Source: Aliarcobacter sp017996075 (GTDB lineage Bacteria; Campylobacterota; Campylobacteria; Campylobacterales; Arcobacteraceae). Taken from it: a stretch of DNA of 64,000 nt. This document shows positions 1-7,181 of the stretch, one piece after another. The translations under genes were made by a program, and so were the position numbers. Positions within the stretch are counted from its first letter, which is position 1. Each line of letters starts with the position of its first letter. The DNA lies in assembly GCF_051062515.1 (NCBI RefSeq), contig NZ_JAMXEK010000003.1; one strand, written 5' to 3'. The notes beneath the pieces were generated by a model. That model worked only from the letters and a program-made list of their open reading frames with translations, ran no database searches and had not been told where the DNA came from.

Positions 1-1166
1 CTTTGATTTCTTGTTTTTTCGCCTTTTGAGATTAAGATAAGCTCTATAAGATTGTCTATAATTGTTCTAAAATATTTATCTCTTTGGTTTAAATTTGCAC
101 CTTTTGAGATTAAAAAATCTATTATTTTATTATTTGAATAGCCCTTTAATACCTCTATATGAAATAAACTTCTGTGATGTTCATCAAAAATATTTAAACT
201 AGCTCCACAATTTAATAAAAACTCTGCATTTACAAAATTTTTTCTCTCTAATTCTTTTTGTAAAGCAGTTTTTCCATATTTATCTAAAGTATCAACTTTA
301 AATCCTAATTCAATAATTTGAAGAGCCAAAGATAAGTAATCATCTTTTGGATTTATAAGTATATATCTTTTATCTTCAATATCTTTGTCATATTTTTGTA
401 AAACCATTATGTAAAAAATTTCATCTAAAATAGTTTTATCATTATCATCAACTATATTTAGATTTACTCCTCTTTTTGCAAGATGTTTTAAAAGTATCTC
501 ATTTTTCAAACCTTGCAAGATTGTGTTATACAATACATTTTGACCATTTTTATCTAAAATATTTAGATTTATTCCAATATTTATCAAAGCCAAGGCAAGC
601 CTTAAATCATCTTTTAAAACAGCTTCAAAAAGTGCTGTTTGTCCATTTTTATCTACTGCATTTATATCTTTTACATTGTCAATAACTTTTTTCAAAGTCT
701 CTAAATTTCCATTTTCTATAGCATCAAAAACTACGTTTCTGCCATCATTATCTTTTATATCAAAATCCAAATTATAGTTTAAAAGTATTTGAAAAACTTT
801 ATCATTTCCTAAAAGTACACTATCTTGCAATACTGTTCTACCAGCAGAGTTTTTTCTATTTCCATCAAAACCATTGTCTAGTAAAAATTTTATCATCATA
901 AAATCATATTTTTCACAAGCCTCACTTAGTACTGTTTTACCAAGCTTATCCTCTTTATACATATCTATACCGAGGCTTATCAAAATTTTTATTGCATTAA
1001 AATTTTTTTTAGCAGCAAAGAAAAAAAGATAGTTTCTTCCTTTTTCATCTACATCATTTATATTTACACCATTTGCAATATACTTTTTGAGTTTATCGAT
1101 ATTGATATTTGAAGACATCAACTCTTTTACAAATGCGTCTTCATCGGCCCTAAAAAAACCTAGCAC
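1..1166 (-). CDS. Ankyrin-repeat protein, C-terminus cut by window edge
   Basis: At least 388 codons are open to the left window edge, so the stop lies outside. The protein is a string of roughly 33-residue ankyrin units. Each carries the usual G-hydrophobic-N/D pattern (such as NGVNINDVDEKGRN near residue 34), a T/N-x-L-x-x-A-like helix and an LL/LI-x-x-G turn. Ankyrin repeats are protein-binding scaffolds, so a binding or structural role is likely but the partner is unknown. I see no signal peptide or membrane segment in the visible part. The start chosen is GTG at 1164-1166, with AAGGAA about six bases upstream; no ATG lies closer to a ribosome site. A 16-codon ORF (1160-1210) overlaps the start but has no ribosome site. 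Confidence 0.8.
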   Translation of the reverse strand, partial: MLGFFRADEDAFVKELMSSNINIDKLKKYIANGVNINDVDEKGRNYLFFFAAKKNFNAIKILISLGIDMYKEDKLGKTVLSEACEKYDFMMIKFLLDNGFDGNRKNSAGRTVLQDSVLLGNDKVFQILLNYNLDFDIKDNDGRNVVFDAIENGNLETLKKVIDNVKDINAVDKNGQTALFEAVLKDDLRLALALINIGINLNILDKNGQNVLYNTILQGLKNEILLKHLAKRGVNLNIVDDNDKTILDEIFYIMVLQKYDKDIEDKRYILINPKDDYLSLALQIIELGFKVDTLDKYGKTALQKELERKNFVNAEFLLNCGASLNIFDEHHRSLFHIEVLKGYSNNKIIDFLISKGANLNQRDKYFRTIIDNLIELILISKGEKTRNQ

Positions 1167-1237
1167 AATACTTTCCTTATTCTAAATATCATCTTTTCAT
1201 CTATCTTCATTATGGATATATTCTATCAAAAAATATA

Positions 1238-2788
1238 TTAAACTCTTTTTCTTCTTCTTGAATAAAAATTATTTTTCTTATCTTCTTTCTCTTTATAAAA
1301 AGGTTTTTCATCTCTTTTTTCATCTATTAAAACACCTTTTAAAGATTTCTCAATAAATCTATTAAAAGATTCTCTCAAAATAAAAGCCTTATCATGGTCA
1401 GGAAAAAGATCAGGTAACTTATAAGAAAGCCAAAGATATAAAGATATTTTTTTTACTTCATCTTCAACCAAAAGCAGATCTTTTTGTGTAATTGCCTTTT
1501 TTGGTAAAGTAATTGATGGTTTATAGTGATTTGGTCTTTTTTTAATAACACTTGCAATATATGAACTATAAGCTTGAACAATAATAGTTGATTTTGTAGT
1601 AATTGGAGCTTGAGCCAAAAGATATTTCTCTTCTAAACTCAAACCATCTTTGCTATCAACAATTCTTGAAGCTTCAAGCATACTAGATAAATTTGCAGCT
1701 TCAAAAGGACCAGCAAATTTCATATTTAAAGCAAAAAAGTTTAGAACTTTTCCTAGTGATTTTGTTTTTAAATGCATTGAAAGATTTTCTAGTTGAGAGT
1801 TATTTATTTTTACTTTAAATGGCGGTTTTATAGTTTTTATTGGTGCTTCGAATTCCTCTTTGATATACTCCAAAACATCTCTTCGTGTAGCACCCAAATA
1901 TCCAGCTTCAAAAAGTCCAAATCTTCCAGCACGACCTGCTATTTGAACTATCTCATTTACACTTATTTTTCTTTTACTAACTCCATCAAATTTTGTATCA
2001 GTTGTAAAAAGTATTGTTTTTATAGGTAGATTTAATCCCATACTTATAGCATCTGTTGCAATTAAAATTTGACTTTGCCCATCTCTAAATCTTCTGGCTT
2101 CATCTCGTCTAACCTCAGGTGAAAGATTTCCATAAATTACAGATACACTATATTTTTTTTGCAGTTTTTGTTTTAGTTTTAAAACTTCGGCTCTTGAAAA
2201 TGCTATTAAAGCCGTTCCATTTTCAAGTTTATCAAGTGGTGTCCACTTTTGTAAAACCAACAAAGGATTTTTTCTTTTATGTCTTACAACTTCTAGCTCT
2301 TCATCTAAATATTGAACTATTCTTTTTACAGCTTCAAGAGCATTTACACTTCCAGTCATAATAACTTTTTTTGCAGGAACACCAATAATAGCATTTACCC
2401 AAGCCCAACCTCTATCGTTGTCTTCAAGCATTTGAACTTCATCAATAACTGCAACATCAACTTCAAGGTCAAAATCCAACATCTCAATAGTTGAGCAAAT
2501 ATGTGCAGCATCTTCACTTAATTGTTGCTCTTCTCCAGTTATTAGTGAAGCTTCTATTTTTGACTCTTTTAAATCTTCATAACCTTCAAGTGCCAAAAGC
2601 CTCAAAGGTGCAAGATATAATCCACTATTTGCCTCTTTTAGCTTTTTCATAGCATTATATGTTTTTCCACTATTTGTGGGTCCAACATAAAATTCTAATT
2701 TCCGATTCATACTTCTTGCTAGTGGATATAGTGTTTTTAAATCACAATTTAATAAATCTTTTAGTTGTTCTTGCCAATTTTCTTTCAT
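1238..2788 (-). CDS. Suv3-like ATP-dependent RNA helicase
   Basis: This 516-residue superfamily 2 helicase resembles the Suv3 branch. Walker A GPTNSGKT is at residues 36-43, the Walker B variant DEVQ (instead of DEAD/DEAH) at 116-119, and motif VI QIAGRAGR at 282-289. The N-terminal lead is short, as in Suv3-type enzymes. The C-terminal third, about 330-516, is helical and ends in a very basic tail rich in Lys and Arg, suggesting nucleic-acid binding. Family members unwind RNA and act in RNA turnover with ATP; the target here is inferred, not shown. The start codon lies on the stop of the upstream toxin gene, so the two are probably co-transcribed. Confidence is high for the helicase fold and moderate for RNA as substrate. 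Confidence 0.85.
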   Translation of the reverse strand: MKENWQEQLKDLLNCDLKTLYPLARSMNRKLEFYVGPTNSGKTYNAMKKLKEANSGLYLAPLRLLALEGYEDLKESKIEASLITGEEQQLSEDAAHICSTIEMLDFDLEVDVAVIDEVQMLEDNDRGWAWVNAIIGVPAKKVIMTGSVNALEAVKRIVQYLDEELEVVRHKRKNPLLVLQKWTPLDKLENGTALIAFSRAEVLKLKQKLQKKYSVSVIYGNLSPEVRRDEARRFRDGQSQILIATDAISMGLNLPIKTILFTTDTKFDGVSKRKISVNEIVQIAGRAGRFGLFEAGYLGATRRDVLEYIKEEFEAPIKTIKPPFKVKINNSQLENLSMHLKTKSLGKVLNFFALNMKFAGPFEAANLSSMLEASRIVDSKDGLSLEEKYLLAQAPITTKSTIIVQAYSSYIASVIKKRPNHYKPSITLPKKAITQKDLLLVEDEVKKISLYLWLSYKLPDLFPDHDKAFILRESFNRFIEKSLKGVLIDEKRDEKPFYKEKEDKKNNFYSRRRKRV

Positions 2789-3033
2789 TATAAATAACTC
2801 TCTTTTCTATGTAAAACTCTACCAACTATTAAATTATCATCTTCAACATCAAAAAGAACTCTATAATCACCAATTCTATATCTATATGCTGGTTCAAAAT
2901 TTGTTAATTTTTTAATGTTTGTAAGATTTGGAAATTTTTTAAGCTCTAATATCTTTTTCTCAATTTTTGTTTTAAAAGGTTCACTAATAGATTTTAAATC
3001 TTTTATAGCACTACTTCTAATTACAATTTTCAT
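2788..3033 (-). CDS. RelE/ParE-family toxin
   Basis: An 81-residue basic protein with the RelE-superfamily layout. A helical N-terminal half contains KDLKSI and KKFPNLTNIKKL. A beta-rich end follows with YRYRIGDYRVLFDV and VGRVLHRKESYL. RelE-type toxins cut ribosome-bound mRNA, while ParE-type toxins poison gyrase; the sequence does not decide between them. The conserved Arg in YRIGDYR and the terminal RVLHRKESY are typical of RelE-like nucleases. It overlaps the upstream antitoxin gene by 17 bases, the usual translational coupling of such pairs, and its stop abuts the helicase start. Confidence 0.85.
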   Translation of the reverse strand: MKIVIRSSAIKDLKSISEPFKTKIEKKILELKKFPNLTNIKKLTNFEPAYRYRIGDYRVLFDVEDDNLIVGRVLHRKESYL

Positions 3034-3211
3034 TTTTTAAATACTCTTCAAAATCAATTGTTTCATCTTCTCTTGTAGCTTTTAAAAGTTTTAAATCCTC
3101 TAAATCCTCTTTAGAAACTATCTCTAATCCATCATTTTTAAAATGTTCTAAAAGCCACAAAACTTTATCTTTTAAACTTTCATCTTTTATATTTATTACA
3201 AATGAGTTCAT
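3017..3211 (-). CDS. Antitoxin partner of the RelE-like toxin
   Basis: A 64-residue acidic protein directly upstream of and overlapping the RelE-like toxin. The first 15 residues form a short beta-like stretch (NSFVINIKDESLKDKV). The middle is acidic and helical (KEDLEDLKLL), and the end (IDFEEYLKNEN) looks like the disordered clamp that wraps a RelE-type toxin. A strong ribosome site (AAAAAGGAG) precedes the ATG. I recognise no clear DNA-binding fold, so the family is assigned mainly from size, charge and position. The pair is probably self-regulated from the divergent gap it shares with trmA. Confidence 0.7.
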   Translation of the reverse strand: MNSFVINIKDESLKDKVLWLLEHFKNDGLEIVSKEDLEDLKLLKATREDETIDFEEYLKNENCN

Positions 3212-3265
3212 AAAGTCTCCTTTTTTAAAATTCTTAAATTATATCTACTTTTACCAATATTTACA

Positions 3266-3271
3266 TATAAT
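3266..3271 (+). promoter_or_regulatory. Likely -10 box of trmA
   Basis: A perfect TATAAT lies 29 bases before the trmA start, in the 88-base gap between the divergent antitoxin gene and trmA. No clear -35 box is visible, which is usual in Campylobacterota, where A/T periodicity replaces it. An AAAAAAAGGA ribosome site follows. Confidence 0.45.
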
Positions 3272-3299
3272 ACGAACTTTAAAAAAAGGATTTAATTTT

Positions 3300-4436
3300 A
3301 TGACATGCAAATATTTTGGGCTTTGTGCCTCTTGTACACTTTATGATAAAAATTATGATGAACAACTAAACTATAAAATCCAAAGAGAAAAAAATAGATT
3401 TTCAAATCTTACAAATTGCGATTTTGATATTATAAAAAGTACTCCAAAAAACTTTAGAAATAGAGTAGAATTTAGAGTTTGGTGGGAAAAAGATGAAAAT
3501 AGTGAAAAAGATATTTTATCTTACGCTATGAACGATTTTAATAAAGAGATTTTAAAAATAGATTCATGTGAAATAGTAAGTGAAGATATAAAAAATCTTA
3601 TGCCAAAACTCTTAACTGAGCTTGAAAAATCTATGATTTTATCTTTTAGATTTTTTGCTATTGAGTTTTTAGTTAGTTCAACATCTGATATGCTTGTAAC
3701 TTTGATTTATCACAAAAAACTTGAAGATGAGTGGATAAATTTAGCAAAACAGATTGAGCAAAAATTAAATATAAAAATAATTGGAAGAAGCAGAAAACAA
3801 AAAATAGTTTTAAGTAGCGATTTTATAAATGAGAGCTTAAATATAAACAATCAAGAGTTCAAATTTGCCTACGAAGAAAACGGATTTACTCAACCAAATA
3901 CTTCTGTAAATATAAAAATGATTGAGTGGGTTTTAAACAACACAAAAGAGTCAAAAAAAGATTTATGTGAGCTTTATTGTGGTGGTGGAAATTTTACAAT
4001 TCCTTTATCAAAAAAGTTTAATAAAGTTTTAGCAACAGAGATTTCAAAAACATCTATAAAATCAGCTTTAAGAAATTGTGCTTTAAATAATATTGAAAAT
4101 ATAGATTTTATAAGAATGAGCTCAGAAGAGTTCGTTGAGGCTTTAAATGAAGTTCGAGCTTTTAATAGATTAAAAAATATAGATTTAAAATCATATGATT
4201 TTGATACTATTTTTATGGACCCACCAAGAAGTGGACTTGATGATACAACAAGAGCTTTAGCAAAAAACTTTCCTAATATAATATATATTTCTTGTAACCC
4301 TGAAACTTTACATAGAGATTTACAAGAGCTTTTAAAAACACATAAAATAGTAAGATTTGCTCTGTTTGATCAATTTGCATTTAGTGAGCATATAGAGTGT
4401 GGTGTGATTTTGGAAAAAAATGCAAATACGATATAA
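3300..4436 (+). CDS. trmA: tRNA (uracil-5-)-methyltransferase TrmA
   Basis: A 378-residue SAM-dependent RNA uracil C5-methyltransferase, which makes the T-loop m5U54 of tRNA. The SAM-binding motif ELYCGGGNFT is at 224-233, DPPRSG at 307-312, and the catalytic nucleophile Cys332 lies within SCNPETL. A late Glu (SEHIECGVI) matches the proton-abstracting Glu of the family. Cysteines at 3, 9 and 12 near the N-terminus recall the Fe-S ligands of the related RlmD/RumA enzymes, but there is no TRAM domain, so TrmA is the better call. The gene sits between two toxin-antitoxin pairs; the downstream antitoxin starts 13 bases after its stop. Confidence 0.9.
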   Translation: MTCKYFGLCASCTLYDKNYDEQLNYKIQREKNRFSNLTNCDFDIIKSTPKNFRNRVEFRVWWEKDENSEKDILSYAMNDFNKEILKIDSCEIVSEDIKNLMPKLLTELEKSMILSFRFFAIEFLVSSTSDMLVTLIYHKKLEDEWINLAKQIEQKLNIKIIGRSRKQKIVLSSDFINESLNINNQEFKFAYEENGFTQPNTSVNIKMIEWVLNNTKESKKDLCELYCGGGNFTIPLSKKFNKVLATEISKTSIKSALRNCALNNIENIDFIRMSSEEFVEALNEVRAFNRLKNIDLKSYDFDTIFMDPPRSGLDDTTRALAKNFPNIIYISCNPETLHRDLQELLKTHKIVRFALFDQFAFSEHIECGVILEKNANTI

Positions 4437-4449
4437 TTTTTAAAATTAA

Positions 4450-4659
4450 ATGGAGCTCAAAATGAGTATAGATGAAATTAAAAACCTAAATATTAAAGAA
4501 CGACTTATTTTAATTGATACTATTTGGGAAACTCTTGAAAGTGAAAGTAACCAAGTAGAATCTCCAAAATGGCATAAAAAACTCTTGGAACCCAGAATTG
4601 AAAAGATGAAGAATGGTAAAGCAGAATTTATATCTATTGATGATTTAAGAAAAATATGA
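4450..4659 (+). CDS. Addiction-module antitoxin (RelB/StbD-like)
   Basis: A 69-residue protein of the small addiction-module component family, whose members are paired with RelE/ParE toxins. The N-terminal half (MSIDEIKNLNIKERLILIDTIW) has the typical I-x-x-L-x-x-x-E-R-L-x-L-I-x-x-I-W pattern. The middle has W-H-x-x-L-x-x-R (WHKKLLEPR), and the end (GKAEFISIDDL) matches the toxin-binding segment seen in this family. The coding starts overlap ATGA-fashion with the next gene. It lies 13 bases behind trmA and may be read from the trmA promoter as well as its own. Confidence 0.85.
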   Translation: MELKMSIDEIKNLNIKERLILIDTIWETLESESNQVESPKWHKKLLEPRIEKMKNGKAEFISIDDLRKI

Positions 4660-4964
4660 ATATTAAAAATATTATATCTTTAAAAGAAGTTTCTCAAGAT
4701 TTAAAAATAGCAAAAGAGTTTTACGAAAAACAAAGCTTTGGTCTAGGAAAATATTTTTTAGATAGTATTTTGTCAGATATTGAATCTTTATGGCTATATG
4801 GTGGAATTCATGAAAAAACTTTTGGCTTGTATAGACTACTTTCAAAAAGATTTCCTTATGGAATATATTACGATTTACAAGCAAATACGGTTATTGTTGT
4901 AGCTGTTTTGGACTTAAGACAAAATCCAAAAAATATTAATTTTTTTATTAATGAAAGAATATAG
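4656..4964 (+). CDS. RelE/ParE-family toxin (second pair)
   Basis: A 102-residue toxin of the RelE/ParE superfamily. The N-terminal helical hairpin has LKEVSQDLKIAKEFYEKQSFGLGKYF and the central strand LYRLLSKRFPYGIYYDL. The last strand is TVIVVAVLDLRQNPKNI, where the L-D-x-R-x-x-P ending is typical of this subgroup. It overlaps its antitoxin by four bases. The target (mRNA or gyrase) cannot be told from sequence. No terminator hairpin is evident between its stop and the flaA leader. Confidence 0.85.
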   Translation: MNIKNIISLKEVSQDLKIAKEFYEKQSFGLGKYFLDSILSDIESLWLYGGIHEKTFGLYRLLSKRFPYGIYYDLQANTVIVVAVLDLRQNPKNINFFINERI

Positions 4965-4993
4965 AAAATTTAAACTAATTTTAAGAAAAGTTA

Positions 4994-4999
4994 TATAAT
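4994..4999 (+). promoter_or_regulatory. Likely -10 box of flaA
   Basis: A perfect TATAAT sits just after the toxin gene, 148 bases upstream of flaA. A second A/T-rich hexamer (TATAAA, 5008-5013) is an alternative. I see neither a GG-N10-GC sigma-54 site nor a good sigma-28 site, so a housekeeping-type promoter is the simplest reading. Confidence 0.4.
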
Positions 5000-5004
5000 A
5001 CTTC

Positions 5005-5146
5005 GTTTATAAATTTAGGGTTGAATTCAATCCGAAGAGAGTAAAAGAGATTTTACAATCTATGCTAGGTAAAACTAGAAGGTTTTTAGGCTTGGATATT
5101 TTTTAAATATTCATAAAATATTTTACAAATTTACAAAGGATTTATT
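5005..5146 (+). promoter_or_regulatory. Structured 5' leader of flaA, candidate RNA regulator
   Basis: The roughly 140-base leader can form several stems. Stem A is 5018-5023 with 5028-5033. A perfect six-pair hairpin (5041-5046 with 5051-5056) is closed by the GNRA-type loop GAGA. A third stem is either 5065-5068 with 5075-5078, or the competing 5075-5080 with 5084-5089. A long-range helix (5030-5037 with 5091-5097, one bulged G) would enclose the two middle hairpins but cannot coexist with stem A. Such either/or pairings are typical of regulatory leaders. The ribosome site AAAGGA lies just before the ATG. flaB lacks this element. I do not recognise a known riboswitch class. Confidence 0.4.
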
Positions 5147-6067
5147 ATGAGAATTAATACAAACATATCTTCTCTAGGGGCTCAAGAAGCTGCTAAAAAC
5201 ACAAACAACAGTATAGCTAGTTCTTTAGAAAAACTTTCTACTGGTCTAAGAATCAACAAAGCTTCTGATGATGCTTCTGGTCTTGCTATTGCAGATAAAC
5301 TTAGAACTCAGGTTACTTCTATAAACCAAGGTATCTCAAATGGTAACTCAGCTATTGCTCTTTTACAAATTGCTGATAAGTCTATGGGTGAGCAATCAAA
5401 AATTCTAGATACTGTAAAGTCAAAACTAATTCAAGCCAATACTGATACAACTTCAACAGCAGGTAGAGTTGCTATTGCAAAAGATGTTAGTAAGCTGTTA
5501 CAACAGTTAAATAATATAGCTAGTCAAACAAACTATAATGGTACAAACCTTTTACAAAATTCTCCTTCTAGTGCGGCAAAAGGTGCAACTTTAAGAGCTA
5601 GTGGTATGTCAGCTAAAGGACCGTTATCTTTCCAAATTGGTGAAAGTAAAAATGATATGATTAAAACAAAAACTATTCAGTCAAATATTACAGGTCTTGG
5701 TTTAACAACTCTTGCTAAAAATGTAGCATCTGCTGCAACTTTCGTGGCAGCTAGTATAGGTAAGGCTGGAAGTTTATTTAATAGAAGTACTGCTTCTGCT
5801 CAACAAAAAAATGTAAATGATGCTATTACAAGATTAAATAGTTATAGAGGAGATATAGGTTCTACTCAAAACCAAGTTGAAAGTGCAGTTAGAAACCTTA
5901 TGACTCAATCTACAAATATCAAAGCAGCTGAGTCTGTGATTAGAGATATTGATTATGCTGAAGAGAGTGCAACATTTAATAAGCTAAATATCATATCTCA
6001 AGCTGGGTCGTATGCGATTAGTCAATCAAATGCAACTCAACAAAACGTTCTAAGACTACTTCAATAG
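5147..6067 (+). CDS. flaA: Flagellin A
   Basis: A 306-residue flagellin, the subunit of the flagellar filament, secreted without a cleaved signal. The N-terminal D0/D1 helices (INTNISSLGAQEAAKNTNNS, then LSTGLRINKASDDASGLAIA) and the C-terminal D1/D0 helices (AESVIRDIDYAEESATFNK to the terminal NVLRLLQ) are well conserved. The central region, about 140-215, is short and rich in Ser, Thr, Ala and Lys, and holds the likely O-glycosylation sites. The length is typical of Arcobacter and far below the 570-580 residues of Campylobacter flagellins. The segment matching the TLR5-binding loop (EQSKILDTVKSK) lacks the conserved Arg and Glu pattern of enterobacterial flagellins. It is followed by its own terminator. 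Confidence 0.96.
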   Translation: MRINTNISSLGAQEAAKNTNNSIASSLEKLSTGLRINKASDDASGLAIADKLRTQVTSINQGISNGNSAIALLQIADKSMGEQSKILDTVKSKLIQANTDTTSTAGRVAIAKDVSKLLQQLNNIASQTNYNGTNLLQNSPSSAAKGATLRASGMSAKGPLSFQIGESKNDMIKTKTIQSNITGLGLTTLAKNVASAATFVAASIGKAGSLFNRSTASAQQKNVNDAITRLNSYRGDIGSTQNQVESAVRNLMTQSTNIKAAESVIRDIDYAEESATFNKLNIISQAGSYAISQSNATQQNVLRLLQ

Positions 6068-6095
6068 TTAAATAGTCTTAAGTTCTCTTTTATTA

Positions 6096-6121
6096 AAAAG
6101 TGGAGATTTTTCTCCACTTTT
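6096..6121 (+). terminator. Rho-independent terminator of flaA
   Basis: A perfect 11-pair hairpin (6096-6106 with 6111-6121, TTTT loop) with stem AAAAGTGGAGA is followed by a T-rich tail. It should make flaA and flaB separate transcripts. Confidence 0.85.
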
Positions 6122-6187
6122 GTTTAATTTAATATTTAATTTAGAATTACTTTGCAATAATTGTCCAATTTAAAGTTTTATTTACAC

Positions 6188-6193
6188 TAAAAT
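6188..6193 (+). promoter_or_regulatory. Likely -10 box of flaB
   Basis: TAAAAT lies 24 bases before the flaB ATG, giving a leader of only about 15-17 bases with an AAGGA ribosome site. This contrasts with the long structured leader of flaA. Confidence 0.4.
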
Positions 6194-6216
6194 AGACTAA
6201 ATATAAGGACAAACTT

Positions 6217-7140
6217 ATGAAAATTAACACAAACATATCTTCACTTACAGCTCAAGAAGCTGCTAAAAACACAAACAACAGTATAGCTAGTTCTTTAGAA
6301 AAACTTTCTAGTGGTCTAAGAATCAACAAAGCTTCTGATGATGCTTCTGGTCTTGCTATTGCGGATAAACTTAGAACTCAAGTTACATCTATAAACCAAG
6401 GTATATCTAATGGTAACTCAGCTATTGCGCTTTTACAAATAGCTGATAAATCTATGGCTGAGCAGTCAAAAATTCTAGATACTGTAAAGTCAAAACTAAT
6501 TCAAGCCAATACTGATACAACTTCAACTGCTGGTAGAGTTGCTATTTCAAAAGATGTTGCTAAATTATTACAACAATTAAATAATATAGCTAGTCAAACA
6601 AACTATAATGGTACAAATCTATTACAAAAAAGTGCAGCAAGTGCTACTGGTGCACAATCTACACTAAGAGCTGCTAGTATAGCTCCTAAAGGTGAATTAT
6701 CTTTCCAAATAGGTGAAAGTAAAAATGATTTGATTAAAACAAAAACTATCCAGTCAAATGTTTATGGTCTTGGATTAGCTAGTTTAGCTACTAAGGTTGC
6801 GCAAGCTGGAAGTTTAAATGTAACTAGTATAGGAAAAGCTGGGTCTGTATTTAGTAGAGCCATAGCTTCTAGCCAACAAAAAAATGTAGATAGCGCAATT
6901 ACAAGATTAAATACTTATAGAGGAGATATAGGTTCTACTCAAAATCAAATTGAGTCGGCTGTGCGAAACCTTATGACTCAATCTACAAATATCAAAAATG
7001 CTGAATCAGTTATTAGAGATGTTGATTATGCTGAAGAGAGTGCAAACTTTAATAAGTTAAATATCATATCTCAAGCTGGTTCATATGCGATTAGTCAATC
7101 AAATACAGTATCGCAAAATGTTCTTAGACTACTTCAATAG
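6217..7140 (+). CDS. flaB: Flagellin B
   Basis: A 307-residue flagellin, a near copy of FlaA. The first 140 residues differ at only a few positions, with long identical DNA stretches, and the last 80 residues are nearly as close. Most differences lie in the Ser/Thr/Ala-rich middle (about 140-215), for example KSAASATGAQSTLRAAS against NSPSSAAKGATLRASG. Paired flagellins of this type build one filament in Campylobacterota. It has its own short leader and terminator, so it can be controlled apart from flaA. The altered TLR5-loop region is the same as in FlaA. Which of the two is the major subunit cannot be read from the sequence. Confidence 0.95.
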   Translation: MKINTNISSLTAQEAAKNTNNSIASSLEKLSSGLRINKASDDASGLAIADKLRTQVTSINQGISNGNSAIALLQIADKSMAEQSKILDTVKSKLIQANTDTTSTAGRVAISKDVAKLLQQLNNIASQTNYNGTNLLQKSAASATGAQSTLRAASIAPKGELSFQIGESKNDLIKTKTIQSNVYGLGLASLATKVAQAGSLNVTSIGKAGSVFSRAIASSQQKNVDSAITRLNTYRGDIGSTQNQIESAVRNLMTQSTNIKNAESVIRDVDYAEESANFNKLNIISQAGSYAISQSNTVSQNVLRLLQ

Positions 7141-7150
7141 TATTTTTTAG

Positions 7151-7171
7151 AGCAAAGCTTTTAGCTTTGCT
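7151..7171 (+). terminator. Terminator hairpin after flaB
   Basis: A nine-pair stem (7151-7159 with 7163-7171, AGCAAAGCT with a three-base loop) lies between the convergent flaB and maf1 genes. The T-tract afterwards is short (TT then A), so termination may be weaker than after flaA. Confidence 0.65.
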
Positions 7172-7181
7172 TTAGTATAAA

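Noticed and set aside
1160..1210. A 16-codon ORF overlapping the start of the ankyrin protein, possible leader peptide
   Set aside because: It has no ribosome site and no codon pattern of an attenuator; chance is the simplest explanation.
4965..5146. Sigma-54 or sigma-28 promoter for flaA
   Set aside because: I find no GG-N10-GC pair and no convincing sigma-28 -35/-10 set; TATAAT-type boxes are better.
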